Program-made: the position numbers and the translations under genes
NCBI RefSeq assembly: GCF_025685655.1
Contig: NZ_JAGSYG010000004.1
Coordinates: forward strand, 186,001 to 250,000
Source: Acidicapsa ligni
GTDB lineage: Bacteria; Acidobacteriota; Terriglobia; Terriglobales; Acidobacteriaceae
Reading direction: 5' to 3'
DNA length: 64,000 nt
Part shown: piece by piece, positions 9,233-19,160 of the stretch
How the letters are laid out: every line of letters begins with the position of its first letter
How positions within the stretch are numbered: position 1 is the stretch's first letter
Notes under the pieces: generated by a model
The model's database searches: none
What the model was told of the DNA's origin: nothing
The model's input: the letters and a program-made list of their open reading frames with translations, nothing else

Positions 9233-10954
9233 TTAAGCTCCCTTGGTCAACTCGCTGGTGAGATGCTCATGATGTTGCGCGGCAAAGGAGTCGACACTTT
9301 GTAACCCAAGCAGGTAACCGCCAAAGGCGAGTGCTCCGAGCGCGAAGAAAATTGCGGCAACGCCCCAATAGCCGATGCCGAAGTAGCTGCAGAGCAGCCA
9401 TGCTCCTACGCCCAGTGCGAAGGCTCCGATCATTACGCCGAAGCTGATGAGACTGCTGAGGCCGGAGACATTCTGCCGACGTACTTTGCCTGCCTGCAGC
9501 ACCTTGGGTGCTGTGATGGAACGCATGTTGCCGATGATCATGTTGAGGAAGATGGCGAAAAACATCCAGGCCACGGTGGCTACTGTGATCTCCAATGAAG
9601 GCGGTTTATTGGCCAGTGAAGCGCTGATGTAGATAAGCAAAATCTCTATGGCAAGCAGGCAGCCGGTCAGAATGTTCTTGGCGAGAATCACATTCCGCAT
9701 GCGGACCGGTGCGATGAAATAAAACTGGACTCCGGCGGCATCACTGCCAAGGCAGTTATAGATAAAAGAGACAAAGACCAGCAGAGTGTAGGCACAACCA
9801 TAGGTGAACAAATACGTGCTTACGGAATTGCGATGCATGCCAATCTGACCCATGGCGGAGGTTCGCGCGGTGAAGATGAATACCATGAAAGGCGGAACAA
9901 CCAGGCTGTATAGCTGGGCTCCGCTGCGCATGAGATAGCGGAGCTCTTTCACGATGCATGCGGACACAGCATCCGGGAGTAGACCGCGCCTGCGTGGAGT
10001 ATCTGCATGGTCTCTTGCTCTGCTAGGCGACTCTTTACGGGGAGTTACTGCGACTTTGGCAGATGCGGGTACTTCGCTGAGATTTTCTCCAAGATATTCG
10101 GCATGGAGACGTATGTGCAGGATGAAGAGAAATGTTGCGACATAGAGGCCAACGGCCAGTAATGTAGCAATGGCAATGAGGGGCAATCCGCCATGCATGC
10201 GCTCGATGGCTAACGATGCCAGCCCCGGTGGCAGACACCAATTGATCGCTATAAGCGCATGTCCGATCTGCAACAGCAGAGGACTGGGGTGACCGTGATG
10301 GCCGTCAAGCCGTTGCGCAAACTGCACGACAACTTGTATGCCAAGCGAAGCCAGAAGGATGAGGACTGTGAGGATTTCCCTGGTGCGTCGCTGCGCAAGC
10401 CAGCGCTCGATCCAGGAATAGACCATGCGGGAAAAGAAGATGTTGCAAATGGCGTAGAAAAACAAAACAAGCGCAGACCAGGGTGCGAGAATCGGCGCGG
10501 CAACGGCTATGCCGATTGTCATTGCAATCAGGCAGGTAATGCCTGCGAGCGTAGGCGGATCTAATAGTCCGAATGAAAGGCGTATCAGAAGATAATCGCG
10601 GTAGCGAATCGGATAGCGAATCAGCGTGGAGAGATCGAAGGATGGTCCTGTTGCTGAGGTGCTGACGCCGATGAACTGCCAGAGAGCGAAGATGATCCAT
10701 AGCAGAATCGCCAGGTCGCTGTACATGCCGGTGCTGACGAGATACCACGAGCCGAGACCTGCTCCAATAGCGGGCCCGAAGACCATCAACGCGAGTATCG
10801 GATAGGAAAGAATCTTGACGACAAGCTCGCCGGTCGCGCCTTTGCCGCGCAGGGAGTTGATGAAGATACGCCAGCGAAGCCACGCGATTGTGCGAAACTG
10901 TTCGCGGGCTAATCCAGACTCTGTGAGTATTGCAGGAGTGTTTATCCCAGCCAT
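9233..10954 (-). CDS. ABC-2 type transporter permease
   Basis: A 573-residue polytopic protein with roughly a dozen hydrophobic segments in two halves, separated by a charged loop (about residues 295-335, with VTPRKESPSRARDHADTPRR). It lacks a nucleotide-binding domain and overlaps the upstream ATPase gene by 13 bases, so the two form a two-component exporter. I cannot assign a substrate; permeases of this double-length sort occur in uncharacterised exporters. The downstream FeS gene begins 85 bases later in the same direction, so transcription may continue into the etf group, but no functional link is evident. Confidence 0.85.
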   Translation of the reverse strand: MAGINTPAILTESGLAREQFRTIAWLRWRIFINSLRGKGATGELVVKILSYPILALMVFGPAIGAGLGSWYLVSTGMYSDLAILLWIIFALWQFIGVSTSATGPSFDLSTLIRYPIRYRDYLLIRLSFGLLDPPTLAGITCLIAMTIGIAVAAPILAPWSALVLFFYAICNIFFSRMVYSWIERWLAQRRTREILTVLILLASLGIQVVVQFAQRLDGHHGHPSPLLLQIGHALIAINWCLPPGLASLAIERMHGGLPLIAIATLLAVGLYVATFLFILHIRLHAEYLGENLSEVPASAKVAVTPRKESPSRARDHADTPRRRGLLPDAVSACIVKELRYLMRSGAQLYSLVVPPFMVFIFTARTSAMGQIGMHRNSVSTYLFTYGCAYTLLVFVSFIYNCLGSDAAGVQFYFIAPVRMRNVILAKNILTGCLLAIEILLIYISASLANKPPSLEITVATVAWMFFAIFLNMIIGNMRSITAPKVLQAGKVRRQNVSGLSSLISFGVMIGAFALGVGAWLLCSYFGIGYWGVAAIFFALGALAFGGYLLGLQSVDSFAAQHHEHLTSELTKGA

Positions 10955-11751
10955 GAAAGCTCCTGCTCTGAGTGCAGCGGGTCCGCGCCTGCTTCATTGC
11001 CGATTACGCGAATGAATATTTCTTCAAGCGTGAGCCGAGTAGTTGTTCCGTCGGCATCGTCAGCCTGGGTGTGGACGCCTGCGCGCAGCTCTTCCAGAGA
11101 TCCGTTGGCTATCAACTGACCGTGATTGATGATCGCTACATGGGTGCAGAGCCGCTCGACAATTTCAAGCACGTGCGAAGTTAGAAAGATGGTTGCTCCG
11201 CGGGTGATCATGCCTTGCAACATCTGTTTAAGCGTGCCGGCGGCGATGGCGTCCACGCCTTCAAAGGGTTCATCCAGAAATAAGATCTTGGGTCCATGAA
11301 TCACGGCGGCGGCCAGTGCCAGCTTCTTTTGCATGCCGTGGGAAAAATCGGTGATCAGCTTTTTGTTCTCACCTGCCAGGTTCATGAACTCCAGCAACTC
11401 TTCGGTGCGCTGCAAGGTCGTGGCTCGATCGAGCCCGTACATCTGCCCCACAAATCGCAGATATTCGGATGCTGTGAGGCGTCCAAAGAGAGCCATGCCT
11501 TCAGGCACTACGCCGATCTGCCGCTTGACCTCGAGCCCATGTGTGGCGAAATCCAATCCAAGTACCTGGATGCTGCCGGAGGTGGGCGTCAGCAGGCCTG
11601 TAAGCATTTTGATCGTGGTAGATTTGCCTGCGCCGTTGGGGCCGAGGAAGCCATAGAACTGGCCGGGAGCTACGGTGAGGTCGACATTCTGCACGGCAAC
11701 AAAGTCGCCGAACCGGCGGGTGAGTCCAGTGGTGGTGATCGCAGCACTCAT
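10942..11751 (-). CDS. ABC transporter ATP-binding protein
   Basis: A 269-residue ATPase of the ABC-2 exporter (CcmA/DrrA-like) class. Walker A is GPNGAGKST (residues 37-45), the signature is a divergent FSHGMQKKL (about 136-144) and Walker B is ILFLDEP (156-162), followed by the H-loop segment LTSHVLEIVERLCTHV. A C-terminal extension of about 50 residues is seen in this subfamily. It powers the permease encoded immediately downstream with a 13-base overlap. The substrate is unknown. Confidence 0.93.
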   Translation of the reverse strand: MSAAITTTGLTRRFGDFVAVQNVDLTVAPGQFYGFLGPNGAGKSTTIKMLTGLLTPTSGSIQVLGLDFATHGLEVKRQIGVVPEGMALFGRLTASEYLRFVGQMYGLDRATTLQRTEELLEFMNLAGENKKLITDFSHGMQKKLALAAAVIHGPKILFLDEPFEGVDAIAAGTLKQMLQGMITRGATIFLTSHVLEIVERLCTHVAIINHGQLIANGSLEELRAGVHTQADDADGTTTRLTLEEIFIRVIGNEAGADPLHSEQELSWLG

Positions 11752-11910
11752 AACTGAAACGAGGATACTGCAAAATCAGCGAGGAGACTGTAATAACGAG
11801 ATTTTTTTGATACTCCTATAGGCAATCGATTGTTGATGGCGGCCGCCTTAGTCTCGTGAACAGCCCCTGGTGATTTAAAGTGTCTTGGTAATCGAGTGGA
11901 GGAATTTTGA

Positions 11911-13128
11911 ATGCGTAGATTTGTATTTCTGTTTGTATTACTGACTGTGGCCTGTGGTTTTCAAATCCCAAGTAGGGCTGAGTCTCGATTTGTTCATCAA
12001 GATGGAAAGTTCCTGGTGGATGGGGCGGGACACAAGGTTCAGTTGCGGGGCACGAACCTGGGAAACTGGCTCGTGACTGAGGGCTACATGTTTCGCTTCG
12101 AAGGCGGGCCGCAGTCAACCCGCGAGATTGAAGCGATGGTGAATGAGCTGATCGGTCCAACAGCGGCTACGAAGTTCTGGCATGACTATCGGGATGCATA
12201 TGTTACTCGCAAGGATATCGATTTCATTGCTAAACAGGGTTTCAACACGATACGTATCCCGTTCCACTATCGCTATTTTGTGCCGGGGGATGATGAGGGC
12301 TTTGCGCTTATCGATCGCGTGGTCGAATGGGCCAAGGCGGATGGGCTGTATGTTGTGCTTGATATGCATGCTGCGCCTGGAGGACAGACGGGCGCTAACA
12401 TCGACGATAGCTGGGGTTATCCGTGGCTCTATGAGGATGAAGATAGCCAGCTCCTGGCCGCTGATATATGGAAGAGAATCGCCGAGCATTATCGCAATAA
12501 TGCTACCGTGATTGGCTACGATTTATTGAACGAACCGATCCCTCACTATCCGAAGCTGGCGCAGTACAACTCCAAGCTGGAGCCGGTCTACAAGAAGCTT
12601 GCCGCAGCAGTTCGCTCAGTGGATAAGAACCACGTGCTCATTCTCGGCGGTGCGCAGTGGGATGGTAACTTCAGCGTGTTTGGGCCACCGTTCGACAAGA
12701 ACATGATGTACACATTTCATAAATACTGGATGCCTCCAACAGAGGATGCAGTGAAGCCGTATGTCGAATTTCGCGATAAATATAACGTTCCGATCTGGAT
12801 GGGTGAGTCGGGCGAAAACACGGATGAGTGGATCACGAAGTTCCGTATGGTTTTAGATCAGGATCAGATCAGTTGGACGTTCTGGCCTTACAAGAAAATG
12901 GAGGCGAACTCAGCGCTGGTCAGCTTCAACAAGCCTGAGCATTGGGATGAGATCGTCACCTATGCCGCTCGCCATGCAGGTATGGGAGATACGGAAAAAT
13001 CTGTTGCTGCCAGGCCATCGCTTGAAGACTCTCGCGCTGCTTTTCAGGACCTGCTGGTGAAGGTTCGTTTTGAAAACGCTAAAGTCAATGATGGTTATTT
13101 GAAGGCTTTGGGTGCGGAGGTCAAGTAA
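11911..13128 (+). CDS. Secreted glycoside hydrolase family 5
   Basis: A 405-residue protein with a signal peptide (MRRFVFLFVLLTVACGFQ, cleavage near SRAES). The catalytic TIM barrel shows GTNLGNWLVTEGYMF near the N-terminus, RIPFHY, the general acid/base Glu208 in LLNEP and the nucleophile Glu299 in MGESGEN. The GTNLGNW opening resembles exo-beta-1,3-glucanase/endoglucanase members of GH5, so a plant or fungal beta-glucan is a likely substrate, though the linkage cannot be fixed from sequence. GGAGG precedes the ATG. Its neighbours on both sides run in other pathways, so it seems to be a single-gene unit. Confidence 0.9.
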   Translation: MRRFVFLFVLLTVACGFQIPSRAESRFVHQDGKFLVDGAGHKVQLRGTNLGNWLVTEGYMFRFEGGPQSTREIEAMVNELIGPTAATKFWHDYRDAYVTRKDIDFIAKQGFNTIRIPFHYRYFVPGDDEGFALIDRVVEWAKADGLYVVLDMHAAPGGQTGANIDDSWGYPWLYEDEDSQLLAADIWKRIAEHYRNNATVIGYDLLNEPIPHYPKLAQYNSKLEPVYKKLAAAVRSVDKNHVLILGGAQWDGNFSVFGPPFDKNMMYTFHKYWMPPTEDAVKPYVEFRDKYNVPIWMGESGENTDEWITKFRMVLDQDQISWTFWPYKKMEANSALVSFNKPEHWDEIVTYAARHAGMGDTEKSVAARPSLEDSRAAFQDLLVKVRFENAKVNDGYLKALGAEVK

Positions 13129-13168
13129 AATCGACTTCATTACACTTTGAGAAGCCCGAGGGCCAGTC

Positions 13169-14554
13169 ATGATCGTTAATCTCGCAGAGCGAGCGCACAA
13201 CCATAACTGGCGTCTCGATCCTATTACCCGGTCCCTGTTGGATACGGATTTTTATAAGCTACTGATGCTTCAATTTATCTGGAAGCATTTTCCTAAAGTC
13301 GAGGTCACTTTTACGCTCGTCAATCGCACGAAACAAGTGCGATTGGCTGAGCGTATCAGTGTTGACGAAGTACGTCAGCAGTTGGACCACGTGCGTAAAC
13401 TGCGTTTTCACAGGTCGGAACTGATCTGGCTTGCGGGCAATACGTTCTATGGCAAGCGTGGCATCTTCGAGCCGGATTTTCTGGAGTGGCTGGAGCGCGA
13501 TTTTCAGTTGCCCGATTATCATTTGTCGGTCGTTGATGGCGAGTTGAGTCTCACGTTTCACGGCACCTGGACACAGACGACACTCTGGGAAGTCTATGCG
13601 CTTTCTATCCTCAGTGAGTTGAAGACTCGGGCGAGCCTGCGTGAGATGAGCGAGTTCTCGCTGGATATTTTGTATGCGCGCGCAAAGGCAAATCTATGGA
13701 GCAAGATCGAGCGTCTGCGAGGCGTGCCGGGGCTTAGAGTGGCGGATTTTGGCACGCGCCGTCGGCACAGCTTTCTATGGCAGGAATATGTTGTGAAAGC
13801 GATGCGAGATACGCTTGGTGATAGCTTTACCGGCTCGTCGAATACTTATCTTGCATACAAGCATGATCTCGAAGCAATCGGTACGAATGCCCATGAATTG
13901 CCGATGGCTTTAGCTGCGATGGCTGCTGATGATGAAGAGCTTAAACACTCGCAGTATCATGTGCTGCAGTTATGGCAGAACACGTATCAGCGCGAATTGC
14001 TGATCATGTTGCCCGATACATTCGGCACTACGCAGTTCCTCGCAGATGCTCCGGATTGGGTCGCGGATTGGACGGGGCAGCGTATGGACAGCAAGAATCC
14101 TTTCGTCGCGGGCGGCGAGTACATCGAGTGGATCAAGTCGCGCGGCCGCGATGCTGAAAACAAATTGATCATTGCTTCGGATGGGTTAGACGTTGCTCAG
14201 ATCCTTGGTCTGCATGCGTATTTCTCCGGAGAAATTTTAGGTAATGCGACGCCGCAGGATTTTCGCAACGCTACGGATTTTTTGGATGCGAACAAGTGGA
14301 ATCCGCAGCGGCGAATTCGTTTCAGCTCTGGCTGGGGAACACTGCTGACGAATGATTTTCGCGGCTGCGATCCATCGGGTGGAAATGGTTTTGATCCGAT
14401 CAGCCTGGTGTGCAAGCTCTCCGAAGCAAATGGCCGGCCTGCAGTGAAGCTCTCCGATAACTATGCGAAGGCAATGGGGCCGTCAGAAGAAGTGGCCCGC
14501 TATCGCAGGGTATTTGGTTCGGCAGGGCTGACGAATGTACCGGCTATCGTGTGA
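13169..14554 (+). CDS. pncB: Nicotinate phosphoribosyltransferase
   Basis: A 461-residue enzyme of the NAD salvage route, forming nicotinate mononucleotide from nicotinate and PRPP with ATP use. Visible signatures are [20 protein letters not shown] at the N-terminus, [20 protein letters not shown] (the block with the phosphorylatable His), and [20 protein letters not shown]. It is somewhat longer than E. coli PncB (about 400 residues), and the start at 13169 adds about 20 residues before the conserved region. It starts 40 bases after the GH5 stop and may be read through from it, but the functions are unrelated. Confidence 0.95.
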   Translation: MIVNLAERAHNHNWRLDPITRSLLDTDFYKLLMLQFIWKHFPKVEVTFTLVNRTKQVRLAERISVDEVRQQLDHVRKLRFHRSELIWLAGNTFYGKRGIFEPDFLEWLERDFQLPDYHLSVVDGELSLTFHGTWTQTTLWEVYALSILSELKTRASLREMSEFSLDILYARAKANLWSKIERLRGVPGLRVADFGTRRRHSFLWQEYVVKAMRDTLGDSFTGSSNTYLAYKHDLEAIGTNAHELPMALAAMAADDEELKHSQYHVLQLWQNTYQRELLIMLPDTFGTTQFLADAPDWVADWTGQRMDSKNPFVAGGEYIEWIKSRGRDAENKLIIASDGLDVAQILGLHAYFSGEILGNATPQDFRNATDFLDANKWNPQRRIRFSSGWGTLLTNDFRGCDPSGGNGFDPISLVCKLSEANGRPAVKLSDNYAKAMGPSEEVARYRRVFGSAGLTNVPAIV

Positions 14555-14616
14555 GCTTTTGTAACCGTGTGGTCGAGACTGGCTGACGACAGCGGTATGG
14601 GGTTCGCGGATGCCTG

Positions 14617-15519
14617 CTACTCATGGGATATTTCGTGTATCTCTGCTATATATCCACCCGGAAACAGAACGATCGCCGAATGACGGTGATCTGAACTGTA
14701 AGGCGCGACAAGGATCGTTACGCCGAAGGTCTTCGCTTTGGCGAGTGTTGCGTCGAGGCTATCGACTTCATACCCGGTATTTTCCAGGCCATAGGGATAA
14801 GAAGGTTTGCTGTTGCTTACGTAAACGACCATCTTGCCAAAGGCGGATTCGAGATGAATTCTACGAATCGAGTTTGCTGGCTGTCCTATTTCAATTCCGG
14901 GTGCTTGCGCTTCGTCGGAGATGATCTTGCCTTGAGAAAACTGAAGAAATGATTTCAGAAAAGCTTCAACACGATCCGGCGAAACGTAGACTCGATTTTC
15001 AGGTACATGGATAAAGGGCGAATAGTGCGGCGGTGTCGTGTGCCAATACAGTTGCATGTTGACGCCGCCGGGCCACTGGATAATTGTGTCAAGCCCGATG
15101 GCATCAGGGAAGGTTCCGACAATTACGTTTGCGCCAGCCGAACGCGCGGCGGAGATGGCTGTATCCATATTCGTAACGAGATAGCCATTCCTCTCCGTCC
15201 CGAAGGGGGCAGGAATGGGTGTGAGAAATCCGAACAAAGAGACTGTTCCTACAGGGGTCTGCATCAGTTGAGAGGTAGTCTTGCTCGGCGTTGGAGTCAC
15301 GGTAACGATGACCTGTTTGGTACTGGTGCCGCCAAATGTACCGAGGAAGCTTTTGACGAATGCGTCCACGTCTTGCGGTTTCACGTAGACGTGCGTCGAG
15401 TCATACTGTGGCGCCACAGCGACGGATGGTAAGCTGACCGTGCTCTGGGCGACGGCAGCTCCGCTAGTCCAACTCAACAAGAGTGTTGCAACAGCGATAA
15501 TTCTCTGAAGGGAAGTCAT
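14617..15519 (-). CDS. Secreted protein with two tandem VOC (glyoxalase-like) modules
   Basis: A 300-residue protein with a signal peptide (cleavage near AVAQS). Two related halves each begin with the same theme, VYVKPQDVDAFVKSFLGTFG and VYVSPDRVEAFLKSFLQFSQ, and end in NGYLVTNMDTAISAARSAGA and TGYEVDSLDATLAKAKTFGV, the layout of duplicated VOC/glyoxalase folds. VOC proteins include metal-dependent lyases, dioxygenases and antibiotic-binding proteins. No catalytic set can be assigned. Export of a VOC protein is unusual, because most act in the cytoplasm. It converges with pncB and stands alone. Confidence 0.75.
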   Translation of the reverse strand: MTSLQRIIAVATLLLSWTSGAAVAQSTVSLPSVAVAPQYDSTHVYVKPQDVDAFVKSFLGTFGGTSTKQVIVTVTPTPSKTTSQLMQTPVGTVSLFGFLTPIPAPFGTERNGYLVTNMDTAISAARSAGANVIVGTFPDAIGLDTIIQWPGGVNMQLYWHTTPPHYSPFIHVPENRVYVSPDRVEAFLKSFLQFSQGKIISDEAQAPGIEIGQPANSIRRIHLESAFGKMVVYVSNSKPSYPYGLENTGYEVDSLDATLAKAKTFGVTILVAPYSSDHRHSAIVLFPGGYIAEIHEISHE

Positions 15520-15811
15520 CTTAGCCTCTCTGCAACAAAGTACTACGATTCGATGAATGCGAGTAGATCGAGGTTGATGGCATCTGCTACTTCACTGCTT
15601 TTGATCGTTAGAGGAATCTGCAGGTGTAGGACGTGTTGGGCGCAGTGATGATCGCATAATAGGCATCCAGGGGCAGAGTTAGACTTAGATCGAGCGGGTA
15701 GACCGCGAGTGGAAAATCATATGTTTTCAAGCAGGATATTCAGGAATAATAATCGCAGGGCGAATGCGACGCGGTAATCCGAATCAGAACGAAAGTCGAG
15801 AGGCAACGACA

Positions 15812-16267
15812 ATGCCGGAATATAAGAAGAACCTTGAAGCCATCTCTTCACTCACACCGGAACAGTATCGGGTAACGCAGGAGAGTGAGACGGAGCCTCC
15901 TTTTCAAAACTCATATTGGGATAACGACGAGCCGGGCCTTTACGTGGATATCGTATCGGGAGAGCCTCTGTTCACCTCAGCCGATAAATTCGACAGCGGC
16001 TGTGGTTGGCCAAGCTTTACGAAGCCAGTTGATTCGGAATCTATCTCTGAGACTATCGATGATAGTCACGGAATGATCCGAACAGAGGTTCGATCCAATC
16101 AGGGTGACAGCCATCTTGGCCATGTCTTTGACGATGGCCCGCAAGAGGCTGGCGGCCTTCGTTACTGCATCAATTCTGCGTCGCTGCGCTTCATTCCTCT
16201 GGATGAGCTCGAAGAAGAAGGTTACGGAGCCTATCGTAAACTAATCGAAAGTAGTGAAAAGGAGTAA
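15812..16267 (+). CDS. msrB: Peptide-methionine (R)-S-oxide reductase MsrB
   Basis: A 151-residue MsrB starting at ATG 15812 ([10 protein letters not shown]); the open frame extends upstream but without family similarity. Motifs are [12 protein letters not shown] (Cys64, probable resolving residue), [17 protein letters not shown], and [13 protein letters not shown] with the likely catalytic Cys119. The two CxxC zinc motifs found in many MsrB proteins are absent, placing it in the zinc-free group. It reduces the R epimer of methionine sulfoxide in proteins, using thioredoxin. msrA starts 4 bases after its stop, so the pair repairs both epimers from one transcript. Confidence 0.95.
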   Translation: MPEYKKNLEAISSLTPEQYRVTQESETEPPFQNSYWDNDEPGLYVDIVSGEPLFTSADKFDSGCGWPSFTKPVDSESISETIDDSHGMIRTEVRSNQGDSHLGHVFDDGPQEAGGLRYCINSASLRFIPLDELEEEGYGAYRKLIESSEKE

Positions 16268-16271
16268 GGGC

Positions 16272-16766
16272 ATGATTACAGAGCGAGCGATTTTAGCCGG
16301 TGGTTGCTTTTGGGGTATGCAGGACTTGTTCCGCAGCTTTCCTGGAGTAATTTCTACCCGCGTTGGATATGCGGGCGGGGATGTAGCCAATGCAACCTAT
16401 CGAAACCATGGCTCCCATGCCGAGGCCATAGAGATTGTGTTCGATCCGCAACAGGTAAGTTATCGAAGGCTTCTCGAGTTTTTCTTTCAGCTCCATGATC
16501 CCACTACGCTGAATCGTCAGGGCAACGACATTGGGACGAGCTATCGTTCCGCCATTTTTTACATCACAGACGAACAGAAACAGACTGCAGAAGAGACCAT
16601 CGCAGACATCAACGCTTCTGGAATCTGGCCGGGCAAAGTAGTGACAGAAGTGAAGGCCGCTGGTGCGTTTTGGGAGGCCGAGCCAGAGCATCAGGATTAT
16701 CTGGAACGCTATCCGAGTGGCTACACATGTCATTTTGTGAGACCCAACTGGAAGATTTCGAAATGA
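16272..16766 (+). CDS. msrA: Peptide-methionine (S)-S-oxide reductase MsrA
   Basis: A 164-residue MsrA. ATG 16272 is chosen because GGAG lies seven bases upstream and the protein then begins [20 protein letters not shown], with the catalytic Cys12 in GCFWG; an in-frame GTG at 16254 would only add six residues. [13 protein letters not shown] and [12 protein letters not shown] are further family blocks, and a C-terminal cysteine (YTCHFVRPN) may resolve the sulfenic acid. It reduces the S epimer of methionine sulfoxide. It is transcribed with msrB. Confidence 0.96.
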   Translation: MITERAILAGGCFWGMQDLFRSFPGVISTRVGYAGGDVANATYRNHGSHAEAIEIVFDPQQVSYRRLLEFFFQLHDPTTLNRQGNDIGTSYRSAIFYITDEQKQTAEETIADINASGIWPGKVVTEVKAAGAFWEAEPEHQDYLERYPSGYTCHFVRPNWKISK

Positions 16767-16874
16767 ATGGCTGAGGGTTGAATGCCTTCTCCCGGGTGTT
16801 ATCAGAACGGTGCCTTCACTCCATTAGAGACGTGTGGCGAGAAGCCCGTTTTGCCGGGCGAAGCGCAGCGTATT

Positions 16875-16894
16875 CCGTCTTCAAGAGAAGACGG
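16875..16894 (+). terminator. Hairpin downstream of msrBA
   Basis: CCGTCTTC (16875-16882), loop AAGA, GAAGACGG (16887-16894), then TTTC. It is a perfect 8-bp stem about 110 bases after msrA. The rest of the 510-base gap up to 17275 shows no gene that I can support; only short open frames of mixed composition occur. Confidence 0.5.
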
Positions 16895-17275
16895 TTTCAG
16901 GTGCGTCGTGCCCCTGACCATGATGTGCCGCTAAGGACCGGGAGATTTGCCGTGATCTACATTCGGCATTGACCTTTGTTGGCCGCTTGTCGATAGGCCG
17001 TTAATGGGGATAGTCCTTCGTGAGTGAGATCCATCTCTGTCCGTTCACAGAAGATCTACGAGTCACTGCCTTCTTGATCACGGTCGACACCATTGCATGC
17101 ATGTCTTTATATTCGCCTCCAGTGGAACTCAAGGGCTAACATTTGACATATGACCGGCGTCCCTGGATATGACATGATGGGAGCGGCCGTTGGTACTGGA
17201 ATCTTGCTCGTTCAGCTTAAACGTTTGACTCCAGAATTCGACGGGATGTTCGCAGGCTCTTGATCAAGGTAGATA

Positions 17276-18556
17276 TTGAGAATATCGACGTCGCAATCCG
17301 TGAAGGAATCAAACGGGATTCATTCTTGGCCGAGTGCAGTTGAGGTCCGCCAACAACTGGAGCGACTTCTCGCGCACCCGTTGTTTACGAACAGCAAACG
17401 CTACCCGGTACTGCTTGCGTACACGGTCGAGCAGGCTTTGCTTGGCAATGCTGGTGATTTAAAAGAACGCACAATCGGCGTCGAGGCATTTGGACGCGAA
17501 CCGAGTTATGACGTAAATCTGGATCCTGTGGTTCGCACGACGGCTGCCGAGGTACGAAAAAGGCTGATTCAGTACTATTACAGCCCCGAACATGCAGGGG
17601 AACTGATCATCGAATTACCGGTTGGCTCCTACGCTCCCGCTTTTCGAGAACCAGCAATCCAACTCTCTGCCAAAGTAGATCCAGAGGTGATTGCGGAGCA
17701 TCTTGAGCCATCTCCTCGCGATCCGGTAGCGTCGGAGGATTCGCGGGCAGATGTTGTAAGAGCACCCACGCGTCTCATCCACTACCGCTGGATTTCCATC
17801 GTTGCCGCTCTCCTTTTCGCTGTGCTTCTTGGCATCGGCATCGGTCGCGTGCGATTCCCAGGTCAGGCCGCAAGCTCCAGCGGACCCTCAAATATGGCGC
17901 GCTTTTGGGAGCCGATCACCGCAACCTCAAGCCGTGTTACGTACTGCCTCGGGGTACCAACGGACTCTGTCGATCTCCAAAGCAAGACGATCCCCGCAAT
18001 CCCTGCCGGGGAGAGCGGCAATCTGAATGTTTACGATGTCATCACACTTGCTCGTTCCATTGCGCCTCTTGTGCCTAAAAATGGAGAATTTCGCGTCCTG
18101 GCAGCTTCCGATACAGGCTTCGCTCAATTACGGGAAGGCCCATTTGTTTTGATTGGCGCTTTCGACAATCCGTGGGCAATGCGCATCACTCAGGATTTGC
18201 CGATTGGGTTCGAGTATGACAATCATGTTCGCAAGGTGGTGAATCGCAAAAGTAGCCCCAAGGGAATTTGGGCTCTTGAATGGCAGGTTCCGAACAAAAG
18301 CCTGGCTCGAGACTATGCCGTCGTTGCCAGAATTCATGACAAGGTCACCGGGCAACCAGCCATCATTCTGGCGGGCATCCTGGGCGAAGGAACAGAAGCC
18401 GCGAGCGAGGTCGTGTCTAATCCTGCATACTTGGATGCGGTATTGCAAAAGGCGCCGAAAAACTGGGACCAGCTCAATCTGGAAGCGGTGATCGAAGCAA
18501 ACGTGATTGAGGGCCATCCAGGTCCGCCTACCGTAGTTGCCGTGGAGACGTGGTAG
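17276..18556 (+). CDS. Single-pass membrane protein with N-terminal acidobacterial regulatory-type domain
   Basis: A protein of 426 residues from TTG 17276 (AAGG upstream); GTG 17300 is an alternative start. The first 130 residues (LLAHPLFTNSKRYPVLLAYT, KERTIGVEAFGREPSYDVN, VRTTAAEVRKRLIQYYYSPE) match a domain I recognise from many acidobacterial proteins, where it usually precedes a membrane segment and a sensor or TPR region. One membrane helix follows (WISIVAALLFAVLLGIGIG), then an extracytoplasmic region of about 230 residues with no motif I know. It may be a sensor or regulator, but that is an inference from layout only. Confidence 0.65.
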   Translation: MRISTSQSVKESNGIHSWPSAVEVRQQLERLLAHPLFTNSKRYPVLLAYTVEQALLGNAGDLKERTIGVEAFGREPSYDVNLDPVVRTTAAEVRKRLIQYYYSPEHAGELIIELPVGSYAPAFREPAIQLSAKVDPEVIAEHLEPSPRDPVASEDSRADVVRAPTRLIHYRWISIVAALLFAVLLGIGIGRVRFPGQAASSSGPSNMARFWEPITATSSRVTYCLGVPTDSVDLQSKTIPAIPAGESGNLNVYDVITLARSIAPLVPKNGEFRVLAASDTGFAQLREGPFVLIGAFDNPWAMRITQDLPIGFEYDNHVRKVVNRKSSPKGIWALEWQVPNKSLARDYAVVARIHDKVTGQPAIILAGILGEGTEAASEVVSNPAYLDAVLQKAPKNWDQLNLEAVIEANVIEGHPGPPTVVAVETW

Positions 18557-18768
18557 CCCGTATCACATTAAAAACCTGTATCATACATTCCTTAAACTAC
18601 GTTATTTTGACGCCCTTATCTTATTGAAAATAATAGCTTATACGTCTCTGCGCGCTATTTGATGCACGATGCGGCTTACGTACGGTATCGAGAATCTCCT
18701 AATCTGCACACGTTCGAGAGCCCTTAAGGGAATCCAGCAGATTCCTGTCGTAAACAAGGAGACTTTCC

Positions 18769-19119
18769 GTGAAATACATCCTTGGATTCGCCCTTTTATC
18801 TGTCCTCATTTCGGTCCCCTCGATGGCGGTCGAGGCCTTTCAGACGTTTTATCTTGCCACCGCGGTTCGAGCAGGAAAAATTGAGTTGCCCCGAGGAATC
18901 TGTGAAATGACCTGGAAGACTGTTGCTGGATCGCAGGTGAAATTGACCATCAAAATGGAGGACGAGAGGACGGTTACGGTTCCCGCGCGCATGGTCGAGG
19001 GGATGCAGCATGAGACAGGGGTTGTCACCTCAGTTGTAAACGGGATCACATACCTGGATGAATTTCACACCAAAAACGCCAAATTCATTATTCGAAACAA
19101 GGTACATGGCTCAAAATGA
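18769..19119 (+). CDS. Small secreted hypothetical protein
   Basis: A 116-residue protein starting at GTG 18769, with AGGAG properly spaced before it. A signal peptide is clear (MKYILGFALLSVLISVPSMA). The mature part is short and beta-rich with no cysteine pair; I recognise no domain. Its stop overlaps an in-frame ATG of the following open frame (19116), and the GH3 gene starts shortly afterwards, so co-transcription with the GH3 gene is likely. Confidence 0.65.
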   Translation: MKYILGFALLSVLISVPSMAVEAFQTFYLATAVRAGKIELPRGICEMTWKTVAGSQVKLTIKMEDERTVTVPARMVEGMQHETGVVTSVVNGITYLDEFHTKNAKFIIRNKVHGSK

Positions 19120-19160
19120 GCCGATCTGGCTCAATTCTTGTAAATCACATTTGGAGACCA

